DNA of 64,000 nucleotides from Tieghemiomyces parasiticus (lineage: Eukaryota; Kickxellomycota; Dimargaritomycetes; Dimargaritales; Dimargaritaceae). The position numbers and the translations under genes were made by a program. Numbering within the stretch: position 1 is the first letter of the stretch; the number at the start of each line of letters is the position of its first letter. The notes under the pieces are model-generated. The model searched no databases and was not told the DNA's origin. It saw only the letters and a program-made list of their open reading frames with translations. The DNA lies in assembly GCA_027575765.1 (NCBI GenBank), contig JANBPT010000047.1, positions 29,603-93,602 on the forward strand. Direction: 5' to 3'. Positions 20,998 through 32,557 of this stretch are shown here, one piece after another.

Positions 20998-22448
20998 TGT
21001 CGCTTGTAAATAAATGGGGGACAGAGCAGGCTACGGTCGGGTAGTTATATTGGTAGGAAGGGAGGGAGGGGGAAAGAAAGGGAATCCCAGACGCGATGCA
21101 GACCGTAGAGATAAAGCACAGCGTGTAAATAAAGAGGTACGAGTGGTGGTGGAGACAGAGTGGAAAGCCAGGAACTGGACAATAGCAGTGGGAAGCAGGG
21201 TCCAGACTAAGAGGGAACAAACGGCGGGGGCGGGGGAGGGAATGGACAGGGCCAGGAACGCTAGCTGAGACGTATCTGAGGTACACCGGTTATAAATAGA
21301 CAGCGCTAAACACAGATGTGTTGTGGCATTCAGAGGGTTTCGGATGGGACAAGTAAGGAAAGAAATGAGCAGTGAGGTTATGCACATCTGTGGGTGGAGT
21401 TTGTGAGAGGAGGAGCGGGCACGCCGATGTGGCTGGGCAGTAGAGTTGGTGGGTATTGGGGTGGGAAGGCGAGGGCGGGAAGCGGGTGGGAACGAACGGC
21501 CAGGTCGCTCGCCCTGGACCGACGGTTGGGATAGGCTGGCGTTGGACCCCGCCGCGACGAACCCACTCGCTTGTAACTGAAGGGAGGGGGCGATAGGGGG
21601 TGTTGGTGGGCGATACGGAGGGGTAGCTAGAGAGATTGGAGCCACCCAGCCATCTTAGCGCGCTTTGTAAAACCGGCCTGCACTCGAGCGTGGCATTGAC
21701 CGTCCAAATTTTTATACCGAGATTAGGGGCGGCGGCTACATGCAGATCAACTCTAAAGAGGGAAGGAGGGAGGCCAAGGCCGTCTATGCGTCGAGACGGG
21801 ATGGGCCTCCTCAATCTGACAATGGAGGCGCGACCCAGGGCGGCACAGTAAGGGCTAGATCACGGCTGCGGACGGCTTCCCGATGCGCATTCAGGGTCTC
21901 CCTATTTTTTCATCACGCGCTCCCCATTTAGTCCGACAGCGGGACCAGCCAGGCATGGAGTGCCAGGTTGTTGTGGAGCCGACCTGCAACCCAGCCATAC
22001 TGGGTTGCTCCTCGTCAACTCGTACGACGCTTGGTTGCCAAATCTCTGTACGGTTGTTGGCGCACCCCGGCACACCAAAGCTGTGCGCCGTGCAGTGCCT
22101 TCAGGGAGGGGGGATCCATACCCACCACCTTACAGTCCCATGCGGCCCTCCTGCCAGTTGGCATATAAGGCGCGTCGCTCTAAACCCTACTCCTTCCTCT
22201 GCTAAAGCCCCGCAGCCTGACAGGTCGCTTGCCGTGACCGTTGTGCCAACAAGCCAGGCGCTCACCAGGGCCTCACTGCCGATGCACTACATACCATCTG
22301 GCCGGGGCCTTAAGGTGTTCTGTAACAGTTGTTCTCATTTCGACCACCCGCAAGCCTTGGGCCCTTACGTTTACCATTTCTCCATTCGCATCATCCACGT
22401 TGAACCTAGTCCTGCTAAGGCCCGCCGCCGGCCCTCAACGATGCAGCC
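20998..22448. promoter_or_regulatory. Shared upstream region of the PP2C and Hir3-type genes
   Basis: 1.45 kb between two divergent start codons. Purine-rich near the PP2C gene and mixed toward the Hir3-type gene; GGCATATAAGG near 22160 could be a TATA element for the latter. Long minus-strand ORFs here (e.g. 21290-21814) are Pro/Ser-rich low complexity and are not called. Confidence 0.45.
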
Positions 22449-25400
22449 ATGATCCGCTTTACCCCCATTAACGTTGAGAATGTCGACGATCTGCCCCAGA
22501 CTCACAACGAGGTGCCCGAATTGGTAAGTGTTTACCGAGTGCAGGCCCTCCAGGTACGGCTTAATAAAAGCGTACCGTAGCCAGGCCGTGTCGTTTCGAC
22601 CATATATGGTATGGCCTGACGTGGCCTGTCTGTTCTGGACGCCTCGACTATACGTGGGGGCCGAATACTGACGGAACGCTAGGCCCCGGTACCTCAGAGT
22701 ACCTAGTAGAACCGACCACAATACCGCATTGAAAGTGCGTTACATTTCCACATCGGTGCCAATACGCAGCCCAGCACGCCCTAGGTTTAACGATTTCACG
22801 GTGCGGACCTAGTAGCCTCACAGTTACCACCAGTGATGGCCTAACCGTTTTATTCTACCTGATATGCCCGCCTGCCTTATTTACGACACCCTCCCTTAGA
22901 TCGATGAAAGCGTCAATCGGTACAACCAGGCGCTGCGCCTATACAACAAAGGCCGCCGGAAGGACGCCCGTGAGCTGCTGGAGCAGGTTCTGGAGGCCGA
23001 TTGGCTCCGGGCCTCGGTCCACGGGTCCGGCGCCGTACCCAACGGTAAGCCGGCCCCCTCCAAGCCTTCCCAGTCCGGTCTCATATTTCGTGACGAGGAT
23101 GAGGCCCGCATCGAGCAGCTCCTCTACAACGTGTTTCGAAACTACGCATCTTTTCTTTGCGACGAGGCTCGCGTGCTGGAACACGACACCCCGCTGCCCC
23201 TCGACGATCATGCCAGGTCGCTCTTGCCTACCAGGGAGCAGGAGCCGGAATCCACCGTGCAGCGTAACCGGGCCCTTGACTACTTGCTGCGCGCGGCGGA
23301 ACTTGATGCATCGGATACCACGCTCTGGCTACGTATCGGCCGACTGGCTCTCGACACCCACCAGCTGGGCCTGGCTCGGGCTGCCCTGGAACGGGTAATC
23401 AATAGTGCCAAGTCAGGCTCCGTGGATGACGGCGACGATTACACAGCCACTTTTACCCCACCAAACTTTGCACGATTCGAACCCACTCAGTGGTGGGCCT
23501 ACCAGGCGCTTCTGGGTCTGCTGTACATCACGGGCGACTTCGCCACCCTGGAGGCCAGCGAAGCCGCCTGTCGAACCTACCTGGACCCACCGCTGTACAT
23601 TACTCCCGAACTACCGCCGGCCCATGCATTCCGACTACCACCAGTGCCACCTACCGCATTTTCTATCGCGCGGGCCGCCGCTGCAGTTCTGCCTGCTACG
23701 CCATCGACGACTCCCCCCGTGACTGCCTATGAATTGGTCGCTCCTACTTGGACGGCCCTGGGCCAACTCCTACTGAGCGTCTACCGTGACCGAGCAGTGA
23801 GTGACCCGGACGAGGTTTTTACCCCAATCACAATTACCCTGTGCACCGCCCAGTCAAATGGGGAACCTGAGATGGAAATTGACGCGGCGAAGCCCGCGCC
23901 TGACGACCCTCAAAGCCCACGTGACTCATCCCACCACCTACCGGGCCTGCCTCCGCTCCCAACCCTTCCGCGGGGCCCTCGTACCAGCCTTATGCCCGTA
24001 CTGACCCGTCCCCGACCGGGCTTGAAACGTAAAATGTCCGATTCGGCCTTGTCAGATCTCGTACTCAGCGCGGCTAGCATTGAACCCCAAAGTCAAGAAG
24101 CCCAGCCGCGCCTCCGGACCAGGAATTCCATGACGCGTTCCCAACCCACCTCACCAATTCTCGGCGCCGCTCCGTTACCGAAAAGCCTCGTCCCATCTCT
24201 CAAGAACCGGCGCGTATCAGACGACGGAACCGGGGTGCCCGTCAGGGTACCATTGCAACGCGCCTCGTCCATGGGGCCTGCTAGCACATCACTCACCCGT
24301 GCCACGTCACGCCAGTCCCCCGCGGTCGGCGAGACACCGGAGAGTCCGCGAACTGCCGCGTATCCCAAGATGAGCCGCCGCTCCGGATCGACCATGCCGA
24401 TTGAGGCGACCTCGGGCCGTACCGCCGCCGCCACCACCATCGCTGCTAAAAATTGGGATGAGGCACTCGACGGGGCCCTCGCCACCCTCTTCCGCTGGTT
24501 CGGTTGGTGGGACTTGGTCGAGGCTGGGGCCTCGCACGGATCGGACCGAGACCATCCGGCAGCCTCGCACGTAGCGTCCGACCAGCTGGCTGACCTGGAC
24601 CGGACGGCCGAACGAATCCTGCGCGTGTGGAGCAAAGCCCCCGTGAGCATCCAGACTGCTCAGCGCCAGTATATCCAGTACGGCCGACCCACCACCCCGC
24701 TTGGTCGTCGCCTCCTAGCGTGGCTTCGCCTGTGCCTCGATGCCGACCCGTCCAAGCCACTACAATTACCGGCACAGGTCGATCTGGTAACCACCCTGAC
24801 CCAGGAATTGGCCGAACTAATGCCCGCTGAAGGTCTCACTAGTGACGCGCCGATCGACGACGGTGAACTGCCGGCCTTCCTGGCCGTCTGCAACGCCACT
24901 CAGGCGGATCCATCGACCTACCTGCGCCATTATGTCATGCGCTTCTTTTTGCCCGATCCGTTCTGGCGCCGCTGGGTCGCTGGGGAGGACCTTGACGGTG
25001 GTAGTGGGGAGCGGCTGACGGAAACTCCCGTTGCCTCCTGGCTCACAACCCGCTGGGCCCCGGATTTCGGTCAAGTCTTGGGGGAGGCGTTCGAAATATG
25101 CCACATGGACCTATTTTGGCTGATCCGCGCCTATGTGGCTGATGAGATCGTCGAGGCCCCGTCCCACCCGGCCCGCCCCGGCGATCTGGCCCTGGTGGGG
25201 GCCTTGCTCGGCACCTGCGAGTTTCTACTTGACGGTCTCTTGAGTATGGCAGCCGACACCTCTACCACGGGTGGCCCGGAAAACAAAGCTGGAAGCCGAA
25301 CTACCTCTGCCACGGTCGATTCGGCCGAGGAAGAGGCCGCCACGGAAACCATGGCGGCCACCCTCGGCCGGCTTATTGTCCAGCTGGACATGGCCTTGGG

Positions 25401-28400
25401 CGCCAAGTGTTCGCCCGCATTGGCAGTGAACCCAGATGCCATGGACAGCGACGGTGCTGGCACTCAGCACCAGTGCCTGGTCTACCGCCGGCACTGGTTG
25501 GGTCTTAAGGTCGGGGTTCTCGACGGACAACTTGGCGCCACCTTGGCCGCCGCCCGCTCCCTCGCAACGTCAGAGGTCGCGGTGGTAACCCTGCCCAACT
25601 GCCGATTCCTGCCGACGCTCGGGCAGACCGTGGCTCGCCGTCTCGCCGATCACCTCGCTACCGAACAGCGTCTTCGCGACGGCCTGGCTGATTTCACCGC
25701 CGGCCATTATGAACAGGCCATCCGCCAGCTGCGACCCGCCGTGGCAGCTGACGCGCAAGGGTTTCCACTGACGATGACACCGGGCTGCACCCCGCGCTTC
25801 CGCGCCGAAGGCGCCGCGGCAGACTCTACCAGTGCGGTAACCCCTCAGGCGACGAGCGCTGGCGCCTCGCTCGACCCTTACCGCCGCCTCGTGGTCTGGC
25901 AGACCCTACAACGGGCCTACCAGCGCAAATCCCCACCCAGTGCGGCCGAGGCCTGGGCCTGCCAACTGGCCGGTCTTGTGGCGCAGATGGACGGGCTGAG
26001 CACGGCGGTCACTGCGCTTGCCACCGAGATTGACCAAGGGCTGCCTGACCTGACTTTCCCGTCTGCACGGAGCGGTAAAGCCGGCGCCGACGCGTCGGTA
26101 CGGCCCAAACCGGGGGCATTGGCCGTGGCTGCCTTGTTTGCCGGGCTGACCGCAATCAACACGACGATTCGCGATTTGACGACCGGGGCCCAGGCAATTC
26201 TAGCCCGGCGCGTGCCTCGTCTGGATGGGGGTGCGGTAGAGACGGAGGGGTACGGAGCCGACCTGGACTCTTCTCGGCCGGTGCCAGCATGGTTGCGCCA
26301 CCTCCAGACGGTCTCTCGGTCGACTCGTCCTAATCCGCATAAGCCGTCCTCATCATCGTTAACTCCACCGCCGGACGCTCTGCTACTAGTCGCCCGCCTG
26401 TCCCAGCATATCATTGCCTACGACGGTCATCTGCAGTCCCTCCCCGAGGAGGAGATCCAGGTACCCCTCTACACTCTTATGGTACGCAGTTGGGAGCTCT
26501 TAGCTGTCGTCCGCCTTATGCAGGAGGCCCCACCGGCGCGCCCCTCCTACACCCTCCCACCAAACCAACCCCGTATTGTCGCGCAACCGTTGCCGATCGA
26601 CGGCGGCGCCGACGAAACCGTCGACCCGCTATCGGATCACGTCGCCCACCGGCGGCAGCGAATCCACATTGGCACGCTTCCGCTGGACGCTTGCGCCCTC
26701 GACGCCGCGTGGCGCACCGCTCCGCCTGTCATGACGGCGGTCGGGGCCCTGCGCGCCTACCTCCGCACCCTCCACCACACCGTAGGCCAGATGGGCCTGT
26801 GCACGGTTGATAAGGGTTCATTCCTGGCCCTGGCCTTTGAGATTATCCACTGGGACGACGCAACCCCGACGCCGCCGCTGGAGACCCATCACGACGCCTT
26901 GCAATGCCTGTACTGCCTCTACAATGTGAGGCTGAATGGCGACCTGGAGGAGCACGACTGCGAGCCTTTAGAATTGGATATCCCGGCCGCGTCGTATCTC
27001 TTTGACCAGCTCCTGCCGCGGATCGCGGAGCGTCTGTTCCGCCCTCAGGCCCATGTCGGCGCCGAGTGGCGTAGCAACCTCGAAGCCATTGTTAGGGCCA
27101 TTGGTGATCCGCACAGAGAACTCGGTAAGTACTTAAACAATACTTGGTCACTTTGGATGTCCACCGGGGCGAGTGGATGGTGTCATCCATTCTCGGTTGT
27201 CCGCACCCCCCCCGTCCCTCGCTAACCCACTGACCCGATTTCCTTACTCCTAATTTACCCGATCCAATTTTTTTTGATATACCCCTGATGCCCAGGTCGT
27301 GTGACGCTAAACGAACGTGACATTGAGGAATACCTCGATCGACCGGTGGATCTGCTGACAGCGCTGAGCGACGATCCGGCCGTCCTGCGCGCGGGCGGCT
27401 ACGCCTACCTCCTACCCGCCCTGGACTGCGGCCCCACCTTGGCGCCGGTCTACTTCCACGCGTATCTACTTCAAGGGTACGCCCTACACACCCAACTGCG
27501 CCAGCGGATCCGAAGCAACGCCACTCGCGACCCGGACGATCTGGACACCGTGATTGATTTGTACCGCAACCAGCTGTCGGTGACTCCGACGGCACCCGTC
27601 GCATGGTACTGCTTAGCCAACGTGTGCCGAGACGAGGTGGCCGAAAAATTGATGCGCCGGGCCAATGCCCTACTCAAGGCCACCGACGACATTGTCGAGA
27701 ACTGCCGACTCATCTTTTTGGCTTACCTACAGTGCTATCGCCGGTCGCGTAACGCATCAGCGGCGGGACCCACGACCGGACCCGGCAGTCACATCCCGCC
27801 ATTGCACCGACCGGCCCTCCTGAACGAGATGGGCCAGTTTCTCTACTTTCTAACGCGTCCCCCGGTGGAACTCAGGGTATGCTTGCCCAAGGTTGGCGAT
27901 AAAACTCTAGCCATGAACGGATCATCGATGTCGGCGCCATCTGCAATTAATGGCACTGCGGAGCAGTCCGGAGAAGAGGCCGAGGTGCAGCGACAACAGA
28001 AACAGCGACAATGGCTGGCCCGTGCCCGGGTGTTACACACGCAGCCCCCGACCATGCCATCCAAGGCTCAGGTGTATCGCCTGGCCGCCAAGTTCTTCAC
28101 CCGGGCCCTCGAAGGCTACGGGCGTAGCGAAACCGAGGACGCCACTTCCGTGCCAACCCCGCGGGCCACCATCCTCAACCAGCTGCACCAGTATCCGCCC
28201 TGGACCGCTGACCTGTACCTGGGTCGCTGCCTCCGCAAACTAGAATCTACCCCGCTGCGGGCTTATGCGTGTCTGTGGCGCTCCCTGCAACGGGCCATCG
28301 CCTCCGCGGGGCCTGGTGATTCGTCCTCGGGCGTGGATGCCCTAATTGAGCCGATGTACACCTTGTTGTCGTCCCTGGCCAAGGATCTCCACCGGGGCCG

Positions 28401-30331
28401 CATTCCGGTCGACGTGGTTGACAGCGTCCTCGACCAATTGGACCGGCTGGTAGAGGTCGACGGAGGCGAGCCCCGGGCCCTACGCCGGTACGCCTCCCGA
28501 CTAGCGCAGATCCAGACGGTGCGGGTCAGTAAGGACCGGTCCCGCCCCAATCGAGCCCCTACCAACAGTGAAGGGGCCGACACCGACGCGTCGCCACGGG
28601 ACCCAGCCGGGCGCGCCGCCTTCGACCGAATTCTCGACTACCTGGAACTCATCCGAGTCGCTATCGACGGTCGCCGCTGGCACCACAAACCGGTCTACCG
28701 GACGGCCTGGATCCGCGCCCGCGTGCTGTGCCAATACTCGTTGGCCCTCGACGCGCTGGCCCCGCTCTTCAACGCTCGGTCCGTTACCAAATCGTTCATA
28801 AGCTTTTATAAGACCGAGATGGAACCACCTGGCCAGCATTACTACTATGTTCACAAGTACCTGCGTCTCCTGTTGGACCTGTACGAAAGGACCGGCGACC
28901 TGGATGGACTCTTCATGGTGGCCCACCGCCTGCGTAAACTCGATACCGTCCTCATCGCCCCGCGCGTGATCGCAGCAGAGCTCTATGTGCACTACCGTCG
29001 TGCCCTCGAGGCCGCCGTCGCCCAACTACCCGCTAACGCCGCGCTAGAGGTATCGGATGGCGATGGCGAGTCGACTCCGACGATGGCCTCTCTGGTTCAT
29101 GCCTTGTGCCTGGAACGGTTTGAACGACTGGTCGCCGACCTGGAGCAATGGCTGATAACGGTGCTGACCAGTACCGCGGACCAATTCTCGGCCTCAGGGA
29201 GCGGCACTCCGGCGGTGCCATCTATGCCCGAGAGCAGCGGGGGTTCACCGGTGAACAGTTCAAGCGGGGAGTGTAACCCGAGTGGCGGGGGTGGTACCAG
29301 CGTTGCCGGCGCCGCCTCAGACCGACCCAGCGGACCCTATCTACCATCTGAACGGTCTTACCGATTACTGCCTGCTAGCGGTGATTTGGTTGTCCGCCGC
29401 CTGTACCAGCTCTTCGCCCTCCTGGTTCACGCCGTGAAACTGAAACGCCTAACTGCGACTGACGGGGAGCAGAAGCAAGCCGTTGAGACCTTAGTCCAAC
29501 GTATCTACGTCGATATCCTGGTAACGTTTACGACGTGGCGCCGGGATCACCCGCCACAAATGCCGGTTCAGGAAAGGGGTTCGGATGAAGCGATGGGGGT
29601 AAATTCTTCGCCGGTTAAGGTAGAGCCCGCCCTATCGGATGTGGTGGCTCCTACCGAGGTTACCTCAATGGACGAGGACCCCACCCCGGCCGTGCAAGCC
29701 AATGAAACGACCATGGAGGCTAAGCCATCGCCATCAACGCCACAGCCGTCACCACCGCCGACTACCCACGACCAGGTTGTCGCCGATGCAGAGGCCAAGC
29801 CGGTGGTCTCCGACTCAACCACTTCTACAGGAACCATGTCGAATCCTGAACCGTCGGCCTCAATCGAATCGGTCGTCGAATCGAATAGCCATGTGACGCC
29901 ACCGACACCTTTCGAGATCTATCCTTGCCAATGCCCCCCACTGTCCAGTGCGGAAACGTCCACAGCGGACAAGGCCCTGCCCTCAGTACTACGGAAATCG
30001 GCGCCCAAGACCCACCTCAAGCTGCTCACCCGCTCGGACCTATTCTCCCGTCTGAATGCGCTATACCTCCTACTACAACCCAAGGTAACGATCACTACTG
30101 TTGAGGGTAACTGATTTATACCGAAAAATCCGCCCAATTCCTACGCAATACTAACCTACCCCTACGGCACTTTTTTCTCCCCTCTCCCCCCACCACGGCA
30201 ACAATCCCCCATTCGCCCTTCAGGATGACGGCAAATCATTGAGCACCGCCTCCCTCGCGGCCAAGTCAGTGGAGAATAAGCTGCCTCCTGTGCAAACCGA
30301 GTCAGCGAGCACGAAGGTTAAGGGTAGCTGA
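22449..30331 (+). CDS. HIR3: Hir3 / CABIN1-type histone chaperone (HIRA) complex subunit
   Basis: Scaffold subunit of the HIR/HIRA complex, which deposits H3-H4 outside replication and controls histone genes. Exons 22449-22523, 22900-27124, 27296-30084, 30224-30331 keep phase and give about 2398 aa (yeast Hir3 ~1650, CABIN1 ~2220). The start MIRFTPINVE resembles CABIN1. TPR-like helices follow: YNQALRLYNKGRRKDARELL, then YLLRAAELDASDTTLWLRIG, which is the conserved block. Around residues 250-420 there is a long low-complexity segment rich in Pro, Ser and Arg. More helical repeats lie in exon 3 (VIDLYRNQLSVTPTAPVAWY), and the C-terminus is Pro/Ser/Thr-rich. The last intron (GTAACG at 30085) is my choice; reading through would end the protein at 30114 instead. 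Family assignment is by N-terminal pattern and TPR context. Confidence 0.8.
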
Positions 30332-30518
30332 GCCCCTTGCCGGGCACGAGCCATGGATCTGCACATGTAGGACTTCGTCGCCTTGCGTGACACCGCCAAA
30401 TTGCGGCTACCTGCTCGGGATGTAGCCTTATCATTCCGTTAGCCTGAGGATGGCCCGGGGGCCGAGTTGAAATTCCAGTATTGCCTTGCAAGGATCCGTT
30501 GCATTACCACCAGTTTGG

Positions 30519-30539
30519 TATATATATAGATATATATAT
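30519..30539. repeat. TA microsatellite
   Basis: Short TATATATATAGATATATATAT run in the 258-bp gap between the convergent Hir3-type and M2 genes. It could take part in 3'-end formation. Confidence 0.6.
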
Positions 30540-30589
30540 TCCATCTAGCTCTGTGAAGGTCTCTTTATTCGCTCTTCAATAAAATCCTA

Positions 30590-32071
30590 TCACACCGGCG
30601 TCAACACCTCAACCTTCTCGCCTTTACGAGCCGTCGTAATGACACGATTCATGAAGGCCGGGAGAGCCAGGGCGCGGAAAAGATAGGGCAAGTCATTTTC
30701 ACTAAGCTTACTGCCGCCCAGATCCTGGACGTCCTGGACGGTCAGCTTCTTCTTTTTCAATGCCTCGCTGATTTTGATTGCGGCAGCCGGCGGCATTTGG
30801 TCCGCCAGTTCGGCTCCCTTGACTAGGCGGCGCCAGCGGCGGCGGCAATAGTAAGGGTGGTACACGGGCCGACCCGGCTGGCTGAGTAAAGTGGCGATAC
30901 GATGCCAAAACATTAAGGGCGGTTCCCTGTCAACGTGGTTATCAGTCGGGACGGCGTCAGCGTCGGTGGGGGTGGCGCTGAGGGGTTCGGCTTCGGCGAA
31001 GGTCAGCGAGGCTTCGGGTAGGGGTGTATTTTCCAGACCCAGGGGCCGGTCCCCGAGTTCGCCTGCTCGGAAAAACCGGGCCGTTTGCACCCGGCGGAAC
31101 CGCTGGCAGAAGGGCCGGTACACGGCCAGCTCATTTAGGAGTTGGGGGGCCCCGTCGTGGACCATGAGGAGTAGGGCCATATCGTCTCGCATCTTCCAGG
31201 CCCCGGCCGGTTCGCCGTCGAACGGACACGAGTACCACCGGTAATAGCATTGAGCGGCGGTACGCGTCCGGACCGTACGGGCCACTGTGACCCACCGGAC
31301 CGCGGATTCATCGCCAGTTTTTTTGGATGTCGCCTTGGCCGCCGCGGCCAGGGCCTGCTTGAGTCGCGCCACCTCCTCCGGCTCCCAGGTGCGGGGTTTT
31401 ACTTTACAGGTCAGCAGGGTGTGACGGGTCTGCAGGGCGTAACGCGAGAATCCCGGGAATAGCTTTTCGAGTTTCACCCAATTGGGACCTTGTTCTTCGA
31501 CCAACTGGATCAGCCGGGCGTCCCGCTTGGGGGTCCATTTTAGGTCAGCTTTGGCCGGATCATGGGTTAGCCGGCGCAGGCGCTGGTTGCATTCGCGCCA
31601 GTCGAAGCCCCCAACGGCCTTGGAAATGGGGCCCCAGTTAAAGACCCCGTGGACTTTGACGGCTTCGAGAAGCCGCTGGTCCTGCTCAGGGGTCCAGTGG
31701 ATTCGCCCGTCCGCAGCAGCGATATCGGGTATCGGACCAGGCGTCAAGTTAGCGGTGACCTCTGAGTATTGGGGAGGAAGGGAATACCGTATAATCGAGA
31801 GGTCGTTAGCCTTCGAGGCCAAGGTGTTAGGAAAGAGCCCAACCCGCCTGGATGGTGATCCAATGGCCGGGATCCTAGACATTCGGCACCACCGGCTCGT
31901 AGCCTAATTCAATTACGTCAATGCGAGAAGGGGTGTATACTCACCTTGCGGGGCCTCTTTTCCAGAGGGCAGGCCTTGGCTGAAGACTCGCATTGAGGTC
32001 GGCTGAGCGCCAGGGGCCAATGCGGCCCGCACCGCGGGCTGGCCCAGTCGCCCGAGCTGTTGGAAGAACAT
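30590..32071 (-). CDS. Multi-SANT/Myb protein with mitochondrial-type presequence (M2)
   Basis: Longest family member and best reference. Exons 32071-31945 and 31761-30590, phase-1 intron (GTGAGT...CTCAG), 432 aa. Exon 1 gives 42 residues starting MFFQQLGRLGQPAVRAALAP; it is basic, with MRVFSQG resembling an R-3 matrix-protease site. Exon 2: repeat 1 ~64-108 (HWTPEQDQRLLEAVKVHGVF, W84); repeat 2 ~117-160 (KWTPKRDARLIQLVEEQGPN, TRHTLL); repeat 3 ~167-220 (TWEPEEVARLKQAL, RWVTVARTVRTRTAAQCYYR); divergent repeat 4 ~230-268 (WKMRDDMALLL, GAPQLL, PFCQRFRR); repeat 5 ~320-355 (FWHRIATLL, YHPYYCRRRWRRL); then the tail with VQDLGG and LPYLFRALAL. A TATAAAT lies ~130 bp upstream of the ATG. The frame in exon 2 is open past the acceptor, so without the intron it would be annotated from 31882 and the presequence missed. 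Confidence 0.82.
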
Positions 32072-32557
32072 GGCAATTGAGGACCGAGGGGAACGACGGA
32101 GTGGTCGGTGGCCGTATTAGAAAATAGGTGCGGGGCGGAAATGCAGTAAAGGGAACGGAATGCCGAGTAAGGGACCGACCAAGTTCGGGGAAATTTATAG
32201 ACTGGATATGGTTGGCAAGACTATTGGCGTAGTGTGAAAAAAATGGTGCATCGGATGACGGTCCAAAATGCGCCGCAGTTTATGTCCAATTGGACGCTGC
32301 CGCAGTCGGATATTTTCTCCCCCAACAACGCTGGTTCTCTATCATTCGGGTACCACCGGAGATTCGTCACCCCCATAGTCGCTAATGATCCGTAACGTGC
32401 CAGCTGTCAAGTTGTGAAGTTATCAAAATAGTCCCGTTATTCCTTATTCTGATTTTCGAGAGAATAAACATTGGCCATCCCACCAGCCAGATCCCACCCT
32501 TTAAACAAAATCTCGAGTGCAGGGGCCAAAACAAACGAGACAGTTCGCCGGTTTCCT
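32072..32557. other. Intergenic between M2 and the subtilase gene
   Basis: 486 bp holding the M2 promoter (both flanking genes are on the minus strand) and the 3' end of the protease gene. CTATAAATTT on the minus strand around 32203-32197 is a candidate TATA element for M2. Confidence 0.45.

Noticed and set aside
21031..21814. Two overlapping minus-strand ORFs (204 and 174 codons)
   Set aside because: Pro/Ser low-complexity translation of a purine-rich upstream region of the PP2C gene.
24093..27604. Long ORFs on the strand opposite the Hir3-type gene (e.g. 24093-24650, 25917-26414, 27092-27604)
   Set aside because: They mirror the GC-rich codon pattern of the real gene and show no motifs.
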